Positions 1 to 7,284 are shown, numbered from the stretch's first letter. The stretch: DNA of 15,620 nt from an uncultured Gammaproteobacteria bacterium (GCA_903926285.1 CAIYIP010000269.1:1-15620); one strand, 5' to 3'. Translations and numbers: made by a program. Notes: generated from the letters alone by a model not told the origin.

Positions 1-276
1 CAGGTACGTATCAAGGAAGGCGACAAGGAGCGTCTACAGGCTTTTGAAGGCGTTGTGATCGCCATCAAAAATCGCGGCCTGGGATCTTCCTTTACTGTGC
101 GTAAAATCTCCCACGGCGTTGGTGTAGAGCGTACATTCCAGACCCACAGTCATCAGGTTGACAGTGTCACTCTTAAACGTCGTGGCGATGTCCGTCAGGC
201 CAAGCTGTACTATCTGCGTGACCTTACCGGCCGTGCTGCGCGTATCACTGAAAAACTTGAGAAAAAAGCTGACTAG
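1..276 (+). CDS. rplS: 50S ribosomal protein L19, 3' part (5' end outside window)
   Basis: L19 is a large-subunit protein at the interface between the two ribosomal subunits. The reading frame is open from base 1 and gives 91 residues ending at TAG 274-276. Family hallmarks are clear: RLQAFEGVVIAI near the start, then FTVRKIS, GVERTFQTHSP-like, KRRGDVRQAKLYYLRDLTG and the basic C-terminus RAARITEKLE. E. coli L19 has 115 residues, so about 26 N-terminal residues are missing to the left. In gammaproteobacteria rplS normally ends the rpsP-rimM-trmD-rplS operon, so those genes probably lie upstream. A GTG inside the frame at 55 is an internal valine, not a start. Identification is near certain; only the 5' end is absent. 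Confidence 0.97.
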   Translation, partial: QVRIKEGDKERLQAFEGVVIAIKNRGLGSSFTVRKISHGVGVERTFQTHSHQVDSVTLKRRGDVRQAKLYYLRDLTGRAARITEKLEKKAD

Positions 277-301
277 GACCGAACTTGTCAGTTCTTTATC
301 T

Positions 302-329
302 GGCTGCACTTCTGCAATAGAGTGCAGCC
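302..329 (+). terminator. hairpin after rplS, probable terminator
   Basis: A perfect 9-bp inverted repeat, GGCTGCACT (302-310) and AGTGCAGCC (321-329), encloses a 10-base loop 25 bases after the rplS stop. This position is expected for the end of the ribosomal-protein operon. The tail after the stem (TTCAGCGG) is poor in T, so it is not a textbook intrinsic terminator. It may act as an attenuating or 3'-protecting hairpin, with some read-through into dsbC. Confidence 0.5.
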
Positions 330-374
330 TTCAGCGGTCCAGAATGTCGTGACTACATATTAGAGGAATATTGC

Positions 375-1145
375 ATGAGAGTGTTTTCTGTTTTCATTGA
401 TCGCACTTTCACATGCCTCGTTGCTGTTTTCACCCTCCTGAACTGCTCCCTCGTTCTATCAGCTGAAGAAAGTAGCGAAATTAGCGCCATCAAGCAGTTG
501 CTGCTCGCGACCCAGCCCGAGATGCAAATCGAGGACGTCAGCAAGAGCCCTGTCGACGGTCTTTATGAAGTCACAACCCAGGGTGGTCAGACCATCTACG
601 TTTCTTCCGATGCCCGGTTTTTTATTCCGGGTGATTTATATGAAGCAAAACCCGCAGGTTTGGTAAATCTAGGCGAAAGTAAGCGCAATACTATTCGCAA
701 GGATAAAATTGCGGCACTGAATGAGAAAGACATGATTGTGTATGAAGCTAAAGGTGAGCGTAAAGCTACGCTAACAGTATTCACCGACGTTGACTGTCCT
801 TATTGCCGCAAACTCCACGCAGAAGTTGAAGCGCTGAATGATATGGGCATTGCAGTGCGCTACCTTGCCTTTCCGCGTACAGGCTTGAATACTGAAACTC
901 ACTTCAAGATGATTTCAACCTGGTGTGCGCCCGATCGCCTGGCCATGATGACTAGCGCGAAACGTGGCGGCGAAGTACCAAAAGCAGACTGCGAAAATCC
1001 CGTGGCAAGTCAGTATCAGCTCGGCAGAGAAGTAGGAGTCACAGGTACTCCGGCTCTGGTACTTGAAGATGGCACAATGCTGCCCGGCTATGTTCCTGCA
1101 GCCACTCTTGGTACATATCTCCTGGGCAATTCTGTCCAGCCATAA
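375..1145 (+). CDS. dsbC: Thiol:disulfide interchange protein DsbC (periplasmic)
   Basis: Predicted periplasmic disulfide isomerase/reductase that reshuffles wrong disulfides and is kept reduced by DsbD. The 256 residues begin with a signal peptide (about 1-30, hydrophobic run ending LVLSA before EESS). An N-terminal dimerisation domain (about 31-100) and a thioredoxin-fold domain follow. The active site CPYC is at 141-144 in the context FTDVDCPYCRKLH, and the cis-proline loop TGTPA is at 223-227. Cysteines 184 (STWC) and 206 (KADC) match the structural disulfide known in DsbC. ATG 375 has AGAGGA ten bases upstream. Length is slightly above E. coli DsbC (236 with signal). In Pseudomonas and E. 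coli, xerD normally precedes dsbC; here rplS does. The family call is firm; DsbG is less likely given the CPYC motif and the hom neighbour. Confidence 0.93.
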   Translation: MRVFSVFIDRTFTCLVAVFTLLNCSLVLSAEESSEISAIKQLLLATQPEMQIEDVSKSPVDGLYEVTTQGGQTIYVSSDARFFIPGDLYEAKPAGLVNLGESKRNTIRKDKIAALNEKDMIVYEAKGERKATLTVFTDVDCPYCRKLHAEVEALNDMGIAVRYLAFPRTGLNTETHFKMISTWCAPDRLAMMTSAKRGGEVPKADCENPVASQYQLGREVGVTGTPALVLEDGTMLPGYVPAATLGTYLLGNSVQP

Positions 1146-1177
1146 GCCACACTGGTGATTTAAAGGTCAGTGCAGGT

Positions 1178-1208
1178 TTGCCACATCGTCGATCGCCGCC
1201 TGTATAAT
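1178..1208 (+). promoter_or_regulatory. Putative sigma-70 promoter for hom-thrC
   Basis: A perfect -10 hexamer TATAAT lies at 1203-1208, preceded by TTGCCA at 1178-1183 as the -35. The 19-base spacer is longer than the optimal 17, so this is a moderate promoter. Transcription would start near 1214-1216, leaving a leader of about 55 bases before the TTG start proposed for hom at 1271. I see no leader-peptide attenuator rich in Thr/Ile codons there. Confidence 0.55.
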
Positions 1209-1270
1209 GCGAGCTTATCGTTTTGAAGCAGTACTCAATCTGTGAAGTGCTGCAGTCTGGAGTAAATCTT

Positions 1271-2581
1271 TTGAAACCTATCAATATCGGCATCTGTGGT
1301 CTTGGCACAGTTGGCTATGGCAGTTTTTTAGTACTGAAAAATAACTGGCAGGAAATTTCACGCAGGGTTGGCACCGAAGTTGTCGTCTCTCATATTGGCA
1401 CGCGCCGTCTGCGCCCGGGCCAGGACGTGGGTAACGTCAAAATCAGCAGTGACGTATTTGCAGTCGTCAACGATCCTGCAGTCGACATTGTTCTGGAACT
1501 AATGGGCGGAATTGACGTTGCGAAGCCTCTGGTGTTGCAGGCAATAGCAAACGGCAAACACGTGGTTACAGCCAACAAGTCGATGATAGCGGTTCATGGC
1601 AACGAGATTTTTGCCGCAGCTTCGGCAAAAAATGTCATGGTTGCCTACGAAGCCTCAGTCGCTGGCGGTATACCGATCATCAAGGCAATTCGCGAAGGCC
1701 TTGCGGGCAACAGTATTCAGTGGCTGGCAGGTATCATCAACGGCACGGGTAACTTTATTCTTACGGAAATGCGCGAAAAAAGCCGTGCATTCGCCGACGT
1801 GCTTAAGGAAGCGCAGGCTTTGGGGTATGCTGAAGCAGATCCAACCTTCGATGTTGAAGGCATTGATGCTGCCCACAAACTTACAATTCTCGCGGCCATA
1901 GCTTTTGGTATTCCGCTGCAGTTTGAAAAGACTTACACCGAAGGTATTTCCCATATCACCCAGGAAGATATTCATTACGCGGATGAACTGGGCTATCGCA
2001 TCAAGCATCTTGGCATCAGCCGTAAGACCTCCAATGGTATTGAACTGCGCGTACATCCAACACTGATTGATGAAAACAGTCTGCTCGCCAATGTTAACGG
2101 TGTAATGAATGCTGTAATGGTGAATGGTGATGCTGTTGGTTCAACGTTGTATTACGGCGCAGGTGCCGGTGCAGCCCCGACGGCTTCGGCGGTAGTGGCG
2201 GACATCATCGATGTAGCACGCATGATCTCCAGCCCGCAAAGCAGCGTACCCGCACTGGCTTTCCAGGATGGTAGCTTGTCCGATATTCGTATTACAGAAA
2301 TGCCAGAAATCAAAAGTGCCTATTATTTGCGCATCACGGCTTTGGACAAAGTTGGCGTATTGGCGCATATCACACAGATACTGGGCGATTGTGCCATCAA
2401 TATTGAAGCCATCATCCAGAAGGAACCGCGCGGGGCAGACGCCGCGAGCCAGCGTGTACCAGTCATCATCCTGACCCGCGAAATCCTCGAGGCAACGATG
2501 AACACTGCCATTGCCCAGATAGAAAAGCTTGATGGTGTAGCGGAAAAAGTGATGCGTATCCGGATATTCAAACTCGAGTGA
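1271..2581 (+). CDS. hom: Homoserine dehydrogenase (monofunctional, ACT domain)
   Basis: Reduces aspartate-4-semialdehyde to homoserine with NAD(P)H, the branch point to threonine, isoleucine and methionine. Starting at TTG 1271 it has 436 residues, close to the Pseudomonas enzyme. The Rossmann motif GLGTVG is at 10-15, ANKSMIA at 101-107, and the homoserine dehydrogenase signature GYAEADPTFDVEGIDAAHKL at 185-204, which includes the conserved Asp and Lys of the active site. A C-terminal ACT domain (about 351-424, YYLRITALDKVGVLAHI) suggests threonine feedback control. TTG 1271 is preferred to the in-frame TTG 1223 for two reasons. It gives the family N-terminus MKPINIGICGLGTVG with GGAG (1259-1262) eight bases upstream, and TTG 1223 would lie almost on the predicted transcript start. 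thrC follows after 57 bases. There is no fused aspartokinase, unlike enterobacterial ThrA. Confidence 0.95.
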   Translation: MKPINIGICGLGTVGYGSFLVLKNNWQEISRRVGTEVVVSHIGTRRLRPGQDVGNVKISSDVFAVVNDPAVDIVLELMGGIDVAKPLVLQAIANGKHVVTANKSMIAVHGNEIFAAASAKNVMVAYEASVAGGIPIIKAIREGLAGNSIQWLAGIINGTGNFILTEMREKSRAFADVLKEAQALGYAEADPTFDVEGIDAAHKLTILAAIAFGIPLQFEKTYTEGISHITQEDIHYADELGYRIKHLGISRKTSNGIELRVHPTLIDENSLLANVNGVMNAVMVNGDAVGSTLYYGAGAGAAPTASAVVADIIDVARMISSPQSSVPALAFQDGSLSDIRITEMPEIKSAYYLRITALDKVGVLAHITQILGDCAINIEAIIQKEPRGADAASQRVPVIILTREILEATMNTAIAQIEKLDGVAEKVMRIRIFKLE

Positions 2582-2638
2582 AGGAACAGTTGTTGTGATA
2601 TCTAAAATCCACTCTGGTTACAAGCAAGGCAACATAAA

Positions 2639-4039
2639 GTGAAATACATCAGCACGCGCGGCAAAAGTCCGGCAGTTACCTTTGAAGAAGTTGTCCTGAC
2701 CGGCCTCGCACCGGATGGCGGTTTGTATATACCTGACAGCTTGCCAATGGTTACTCCTGCGCAGCTGCAAGAGTGGAAAAAGCTGTCTTATTCCGATCTC
2801 GCCTTTGAAATCATTCGTCAGTTTGTAGACGGCGCCATTCCCGATGCCAACCTCAGGAAAATGATCAATGACAGTTATGCAGGTTTTTCGCATCCTGACG
2901 TGGCTCCGCTTGTGCATCTGCAAAAAAATGATTGGGTGCTTGAACTCTATTGCGGGCCAACACTGGCCTTCAAGGATTTCGCCCTGCAGCTGCTCGGAAG
3001 GTTGCTCGATTTCTTTCTGGAAAAACGCCAGCAACATGTCGCTATCCTGGGCGCAACTTCAGGCGATACAGGTTCGGCAGCGCTTGAAGGCTGCAAACAT
3101 TGCAGGTTTGTCGATCTCTTCATACTCCATCCTCACAACCGTGTCTCCGAAGTACAGCGCAGGCAGATGACAACCGTTGAAGGTGACAACGTCAACAATC
3201 TCGCGATTGAAGGCAATTTCGATGATTGCCAGCAGATTGTTAAACAGGCTTTTGCGGACCAGAGTTTTCTGCCAGCGGGTTACCAATTGGTAGCGGTCAA
3301 CTCGATCAACTGGGCGCGCATCATGGCCCAGATTGTTTACTATTTTTATGCGGCCCTTAAGTTTCTCGATAAAGCAGAGGCTGTTTCGTTTTCTGTCCCA
3401 ACCGGAAACTTTGGCGATATCTATGCAGGCTATCTTGCCAAAAAAATGGGCCTGCCAATCAGGCAACTGATCATAGCGACTAACCGCAACGACATTCTGC
3501 ATCGTTTTATCAGCAGTAATAGCTATAGTCTTTCAACACTGCAGCCCAGCCTGTCGCCCAGCATGGACATCATGGTGAGCAGCAACTTTGAACGTTTTCT
3601 TTATGATTTGTTCAAAGGTGATACCCAGCGTGTTGCAAGTTTTGTGACGGGACTTGGCAAGAACGCGCAGCAAGTTTCAGACGAAGAATGGGCATTTGCG
3701 CGCGCGCACTTCGCAAGCCGGGCAGTTGACGATGTGGCCACGATCGCCACGATTCAGGAAGTGTATAAACGCACAGGTTTCCTGCTCGATCCGCACACAG
3801 CAACAGGAGTCAAGGCAGCGGAAGTCTGTAACACCGACAGCAGTATCCCGATGATTACGCTTGGCACGGCACACCCGGCAAAGTTTGGCGCAGCCATAGA
3901 GCAGGCCGGCCTGGAAGTACCTGCTTTGCCAGCGCACATGAGCGATCTGTTCAGCCGCAAGGAGCGCTACAGTGTGCTGGCGAATGATCTGGCGACCGTA
4001 AAAGCCTATGTCGTGGAGACATTGAAAAAGCGCAGGTAG
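2639..4039 (+). CDS. thrC: Threonine synthase (PLP-dependent)
   Basis: Converts O-phosphohomoserine to threonine, the last step of the pathway begun by the upstream hom. The 466-residue protein starts with the family N-terminus MKYISTRG...APDGGLYIP. The PLP-binding lysine is K112 in GPTLAFKDFALQ. The glycine-rich ATSGDTGSAA loop is at 139-148, the phosphate-binding PTGNFGD at 254-260, and LDPHTATG at 383-390. The length fits the long (class I) bacterial form found in Pseudomonas and E. coli relatives. The start is GTG 2639 with AAGG (2626-2629) nine bases upstream; no ATG fits the family N-terminus. It is probably co-transcribed with hom. Homoserine kinase (thrB) is not in the window and must be elsewhere, as in Pseudomonas. 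The gene ends 12 bases before the stop of the convergent protease gene. Confidence 0.96.
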   Translation: MKYISTRGKSPAVTFEEVVLTGLAPDGGLYIPDSLPMVTPAQLQEWKKLSYSDLAFEIIRQFVDGAIPDANLRKMINDSYAGFSHPDVAPLVHLQKNDWVLELYCGPTLAFKDFALQLLGRLLDFFLEKRQQHVAILGATSGDTGSAALEGCKHCRFVDLFILHPHNRVSEVQRRQMTTVEGDNVNNLAIEGNFDDCQQIVKQAFADQSFLPAGYQLVAVNSINWARIMAQIVYYFYAALKFLDKAEAVSFSVPTGNFGDIYAGYLAKKMGLPIRQLIIATNRNDILHRFISSNSYSLSTLQPSLSPSMDIMVSSNFERFLYDLFKGDTQRVASFVTGLGKNAQQVSDEEWAFARAHFASRAVDDVATIATIQEVYKRTGFLLDPHTATGVKAAEVCNTDSSIPMITLGTAHPAKFGAAIEQAGLEVPALPAHMSDLFSRKERYSVLANDLATVKAYVVETLKKRR

Positions 4040-4060
4040 AAGCTGCTCCGCTTATTGTTT
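4025..4060. terminator. Possible bidirectional terminator between thrC and the protease gene
   Basis: The two convergent genes are separated by only 12 bases. Around their stop codons, AAGC (4028-4031) plus GCAG (4032-4035) can pair with CTGC (4043-4046) plus GCTT (4050-4053), leaving a three-base TCC bulge. A-rich sequence lies on the left and T-rich sequence (TTATTGTTT) on the right, so it could serve transcription from both sides. The stem is imperfect and overlaps coding sequence, so this is tentative. Confidence 0.3.
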
Positions 4061-5122
4061 GTCAGGCTCCACCAGCACAACATCAAACTCCATGCGCTGG
4101 TTGTTGCGATCTGTAACAACTCTGACTGTATCTCCAGGCAGGTGTTGTTCCAGGGCATTGAGCAGGTCATCGCTGTTGGCTATTTTGGTATCGTCTATTT
4201 CCACGATCACATCTCCCAGCAGAATTTCGCCATTTTGTGTCTGTTGAATACCCGTCATACCCGCTCTGTCAGCAGGCAAACCTTTGCTGACTGCCAGTAT
4301 CGGCACACCTGCTATGCCATTTTGCTGGCTCCAGCCATCAGGAGGATTCTGGATACCCAGAATAGGGCGTACTTCCTCGCCGTATTCCAGCAGTTGCGGG
4401 ATGACTTTTTTAACGGTGTTGACCGGAATGGCAAAACCAATTCCTGCGCTCGCACCACTCGGGCTGATAATTTGCGTGTTCACACCGATCAGCTGGCCCA
4501 TTGAATTCAGCAGCGGACCGCCCGAGTTGCCGGGATTGATCGAAGCATCGGTCTGGATCACGTTGCGGATTTTGCGGTCAGACAATGAATTTATTTCACG
4601 GCCCAACGCACTGACCACTCCGACTGTAAGTGTTGTATCAAGACCGAACGGGTTGCCAATGGCCACGACCTTGCGGCCCACTTCGAGCTCTGAAGAATCA
4701 CCCAACGGCAGGGGAATCAACTTTTCAGGCGGTGCTGAAATGCGCAATAAAGCAAGATCCTTCCCTGGTGCAATACCAACCAATTCGGCATCCCAGGTTG
4801 ATTGATCCTGCAAGGTGATAGTTACGCGGCTCGCATCCTGGATCACATGCACGTTCGTAACTATCAGGCCTGTCTTGTCCCACACAAAACCGGTGCCGCT
4901 ACCCTGGGGAATTTCCTGCATGTTCAGCGAAAAGCGGTCAGTGCGATACAGGGCCTTGTTAGTGACAAATACAACGGAAGGACTGGCAGCGCGGAAAATT
5001 TCGATATTGTTGGTTTCGTCTTCGGTCTGGAAGCTGAGATAGGCTGGAGCAGGCAGTGCCGTAGCGGAGAGTGTGCTTAACGCGACACTCAGAATGCAGC
5101 ACAAAACAGCTTGGGATTTCAT
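4052..5122 (-). CDS. HtrA/Deg-type periplasmic serine protease, single PDZ domain
   Basis: Predicted envelope quality-control protease of the S1C (trypsin-like HtrA) family, 356 residues. An N-terminal hydrophobic stretch (about 5-22) looks like a cleavable signal peptide, with a possible cut around ATA-LPAPA. The catalytic triad is complete: His92 in IVTNVHVI, Asp122 in GKDLALL, Ser200 in NPGNSGGPLL. One PDZ domain occupies about 255-350 and includes GEILLGDVIVEIDD. One PDZ separates it from DegP/DegQ (two), and the apparently cleavable leader separates it from membrane-anchored DegS. The sequence reads more like the Deg1/HhoA-like single-PDZ group. ATG 5120-5122 has GAGG seven bases upstream (5130-5133 on the plus strand). 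A sigma-E-like promoter sits about 70 bases before the start. It is transcribed against thrC and divergently from recJ. Exact orthology is uncertain, so no symbol is given. Confidence 0.92.
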   Translation of the reverse strand: MKSQAVLCCILSVALSTLSATALPAPAYLSFQTEDETNNIEIFRAASPSVVFVTNKALYRTDRFSLNMQEIPQGSGTGFVWDKTGLIVTNVHVIQDASRVTITLQDQSTWDAELVGIAPGKDLALLRISAPPEKLIPLPLGDSSELEVGRKVVAIGNPFGLDTTLTVGVVSALGREINSLSDRKIRNVIQTDASINPGNSGGPLLNSMGQLIGVNTQIISPSGASAGIGFAIPVNTVKKVIPQLLEYGEEVRPILGIQNPPDGWSQQNGIAGVPILAVSKGLPADRAGMTGIQQTQNGEILLGDVIVEIDDTKIANSDDLLNALEQHLPGDTVRVVTDRNNQRMEFDVVLVEPDKQ

Positions 5123-5200
5123 TTTATAGCCTCGTTGTCACGCATGATTATTGGTTGAAATACAAAAAAAGTGGGTTAAACGTACTTTCTGTACAGATGC

Positions 5201-5228
5201 TTAGGCAAAACAACTACCCGGAAGTTCC
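5201..5228 (-). promoter_or_regulatory. Putative sigma-E (RpoE/AlgU)-type promoter of the HtrA-like protease
   Basis: Read on the minus strand, GGAACTT (plus-strand 5222-5228) is an exact match to the -35 element of envelope-stress sigma-E promoters. After a 15-base spacer comes GCCTAA (5201-5206), one mismatch from the -10 form GTCTAA. Spacing equals that of the E. coli degP and rpoH P3 promoters as I remember them. Transcription would begin near 5194, about 70 bases before the protease start. The position upstream of an HtrA-family protease, a classical sigma-E target, supports the call. Confidence 0.6.
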
Positions 5229-5263
5229 TTTGTAACGCGCCGACATAATTAATTCACATTGAA

Positions 5264-5272
5264 TGCTAGAAT
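5264..5272 (+). promoter_or_regulatory. Extended -10 promoter element, probable recJ leader promoter
   Basis: TGCTAGAAT matches the extended -10 consensus TGnTATAAT at all but one position. There is no good -35 (CATAAT at the right distance), which is usual for extended -10 promoters. Transcription would start near 5279, about 270 bases upstream of recJ and 30 bases upstream of the small ORF at 5309. Confidence 0.45.
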
Positions 5273-5308
5273 CCGGCTGCTTATTTGCACTAGCAGGATG
5301 GGCATATA

Positions 5309-5398
5309 GTGGCTCGGAAAGATAAAATCAAGTTGAATTGCGTGCTCAATCATTTTCCAGGCTGCAGTAACCTGTATCGAAGTGCTGATCGCAAGTAA
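5309..5398 (+). CDS. Possible small ORF, 29 residues, in the recJ leader
   Basis: GTG 5309 opens a 29-codon frame ending at TAA 5396-5398, with AGGA (5295-5298) ten bases upstream and an extended -10 promoter about 40 bases upstream. The peptide begins MARKDKIKLN, is basic, contains two cysteines and has no membrane segment. I recognise no family. It could be a leader peptide, a small protein, or chance: 29 codons is short and the GTG start is weak evidence. It does not overlap recJ and lies in a different frame from it. Confidence 0.2.
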   Translation: MARKDKIKLNCVLNHFPGCSNLYRSADRK

Positions 5399-5510
5399 TA
5401 AACTGACGACCACCTCTGAAAAAAAATTCTACCAACATGGAAAATCCCGAAAAGTGCTACTGATATCCCTGATAAATTTACCACCGGACACAAATGTTTT
5501 AACACTCATG

Positions 5511-5526
5511 CGCCTTGAAGAAGGCG
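5511..5526 (+). other. Hairpin just upstream of recJ start
   Basis: CGCCTT (5511-5516) and AAGGCG (5521-5526) form a perfect 6-bp stem with a four-base GAAG loop. It ends 22 bases before ATG 5549. The only purine-rich, ribosome-binding-like bases in the leader (GAAGAAGG) are inside this hairpin, so it could hold down recJ translation. It lacks a real T-tract (TTTGTGC follows), so it is a poor terminator. Confidence 0.4.
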
Positions 5527-5548
5527 TTTGTGCAAGTCTGGTCAACTG

Positions 5549-7279
5549 ATGCAAATTCTTTCTCGACCTAAAAAAAATCCAGCGCAATTCAGTGCGGCAG
5601 TACATCCTGTGCTGCAGGATATTTTTGCAGCAAGAGGAGTTGAGCACGATACTGAACTTAAACTCCCTCTTGCCGACCTGCTTTCTCCGTATGCCATGTT
5701 AAACATGGAGCAGGCAACCGATGTATTGTGGCAGGCCCTCTGCAAGCAACAACATATTCTGATCATAGCTGACTTTGATGCAGATGGCGCAACCAGTTGT
5801 ACCCTTGCAGTGTTATGCCTGCGCGCTATGGGCTTTGCCAGAGTAAATTATCTGGTACCAAACCGTTTCGAATATGGCTACGGGCTTACTCCGGAAATTG
5901 TCGAGGTGGCGCGCTCATTTGATCCTGATCTGATCATCACCGTAGACAACGGTATTGCCAGTCATGCAGGCATAAAACTCGCGCGGAGCCTTGGTATAGA
6001 GGTGTTGGTCACTGATCATCATCTGCCCGCCATCACCTTACCCGAGGCATCTTGCATTCTCAATCCGAACCAACCTGATTGTGCCTTCCCGAGCAAAGCG
6101 CTCGCCGGAGTAGGTGTTGTGTTTTATCTCATGACAGCCTTGCGCGCCCATTTGCGCAAGGAGGACTGGTTTGTAAAACAGGGCTTGCCTGAGCCCAGGA
6201 TGAGTTCTTATCTCGATCTCGTTGCGCTCGGTACAGTGGCCGACGTGGTGCCACTCGATCACAACAATCGCATTCTCGTTAAACACGGCTTGCAGCTGAT
6301 TCGCAGCGGCAAATGCCGTCCGGGGATTCTTGCCCTGCTCGAAGCCGCCGGCAGGAATCCACAAAATTGTGTAGCGAGTGATCTCGGCTTCAGTGCGGGG
6401 CCGCGCCTCAATGCAGCGGGACGGCTCGACGATATGGCTGTAGGAATTGAATGCTTGCTGGCAGATGACGCCTACGAGGCGCGGGTATTAGCTCTGCAAC
6501 TCGATGCCCTCAACAAGGATCGCAGGCTGATCGAACAGGACATGCAGACTGAGGCGCTTGAACACTTAAAGGCGTTGTCATTGGATGCTGAGCCGCGCCA
6601 TAGCATCTGCCTGTATGATCCTGCCTGGCACCAGGGCGTGATTGGTATACTCGCCGCACGTATCAAGGAACGCCTGCATCGACCTGTAATAATTTTTGCC
6701 GATGGTGGCGCCGATGCTGACGGCAAACTTTTGATCAAGGGATCGGCGCGTTCAATCCAAGGTATTCATATCCGCGATGTGCTGGATACCGTTGCAACGC
6801 GTAATCCGCAGTTGCTGACAAAATTTGGTGGTCACGCGATGGCGGCAGGACTAACGATATATGAGAGCGATCTGCCAGCCTTCAGTGCCGCATTGGAACA
6901 GGCGATACAGGAGCAGTCAGACCCTGAGTTGTTCCTGCGTCATAACTACACCGACGGCCAGCTCGGACACGACTGTTTTTCGCTGGATTTTGCTACTCTG
7001 CTGCGGGACTCCGGGCCGTGGGGCCAGCATTTTCCCGAGCCTGTGTTCGATGGTGAATTCACCATCATTCAAAAGCGCGTGCTGGGCGACAAACATCTCA
7101 AAATGGTGTTACAGATGGCATCAGGTGAAACGCTGGTTGATGCGATTGCTTTCAATGTGGATCAAGCTGTGCTGCATCATAATGCCGAGCGTGTGCAGCT
7201 GTTATACAAACTGGATATCAATGAATATCGCGGCAACTACACTATGCAACTGGTAGTCGAGAAACTTGAATTTATATGA
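5549..7279 (+). CDS. recJ: Single-stranded-DNA-specific exonuclease RecJ
   Basis: A 5'-3' ssDNA exonuclease acting in RecF-pathway recombination, mismatch repair and base excision repair, in the cytoplasm with Mn/Mg. From ATG 5549 it has 576 residues, almost the E. coli length (577). DHH-family motifs appear in order: DFDADGATS (75-83), VDNGI (132-136), DHH (156-158), and SYLDLVALGTVADVVPLDHNNR (220-241). The DHHA1 domain follows, with HQGVIGILAARIKE (361-374), GSARSIQG (398-405) and GGHAMAAG (427-434), then an OB-like C-terminus. An in-frame TTG 5528 would add seven residues. ATG 5549 is chosen because the family N-terminus (short lead, then an Arg-Pro, then ARGV about 25 residues later) fits it. 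Neither start has a clear Shine-Dalgarno sequence. In E. coli recJ follows dsbC directly; here hom, thrC and a protease gene intervene. Confidence 0.95.
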   Translation: MQILSRPKKNPAQFSAAVHPVLQDIFAARGVEHDTELKLPLADLLSPYAMLNMEQATDVLWQALCKQQHILIIADFDADGATSCTLAVLCLRAMGFARVNYLVPNRFEYGYGLTPEIVEVARSFDPDLIITVDNGIASHAGIKLARSLGIEVLVTDHHLPAITLPEASCILNPNQPDCAFPSKALAGVGVVFYLMTALRAHLRKEDWFVKQGLPEPRMSSYLDLVALGTVADVVPLDHNNRILVKHGLQLIRSGKCRPGILALLEAAGRNPQNCVASDLGFSAGPRLNAAGRLDDMAVGIECLLADDAYEARVLALQLDALNKDRRLIEQDMQTEALEHLKALSLDAEPRHSICLYDPAWHQGVIGILAARIKERLHRPVIIFADGGADADGKLLIKGSARSIQGIHIRDVLDTVATRNPQLLTKFGGHAMAAGLTIYESDLPAFSAALEQAIQEQSDPELFLRHNYTDGQLGHDCFSLDFATLLRDSGPWGQHFPEPVFDGEFTIIQKRVLGDKHLKMVLQMASGETLVDAIAFNVDQAVLHHNAERVQLLYKLDINEYRGNYTMQLVVEKLEFI

Positions 7280-7284
7280 GTGGC

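Larger units (their letters stand above)
5123..5548. other. Intergenic region between divergent protease gene and recJ
   Basis: About 425 AT-rich bases without a convincing conserved gene. On the minus strand is the protease leader with its sigma-E-like promoter. On the plus strand are an extended -10 promoter (5264-5272), a possible small ORF (5309-5398), short A-tracts (5164-5170, 5420-5427) and a hairpin at 5511-5526 just before recJ. I do not recognise a known structured RNA (6S, 4.5S, tmRNA, RNase P) or riboswitch here. The recJ transcript would carry a leader of about 270 bases. Confidence 0.6.

Noticed and set aside
1655..2056. 133-residue minus-strand frame inside hom
   Set aside because: It lies wholly opposite a strongly conserved homoserine dehydrogenase, has no signal or domain I recognise and no ribosome site; it is a shadow of hom codon usage.
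2618..3502. Two long minus-strand frames (139 and 147 residues) opposite thrC
   Set aside because: Both mirror conserved thrC codons, including the PLP-lysine region; composition is not protein-like and there is no promoter or ribosome site.
5181..5196. GTAC-TTTCT-GTAC and CTGTACAG palindrome near the protease promoter, considered as a LexA box
   Set aside because: A LexA box needs CTGT and ACAG separated by eight bases; here they are fused. It is probably chance, although it lies near the predicted transcript start.
5511..5530. Hairpin before recJ as an intrinsic terminator
   Set aside because: The stem is only 6 bp and the tail TTTGTGC is not a T-tract; recJ would have no other promoter downstream of it. 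Kept as a possible translation-control hairpin.
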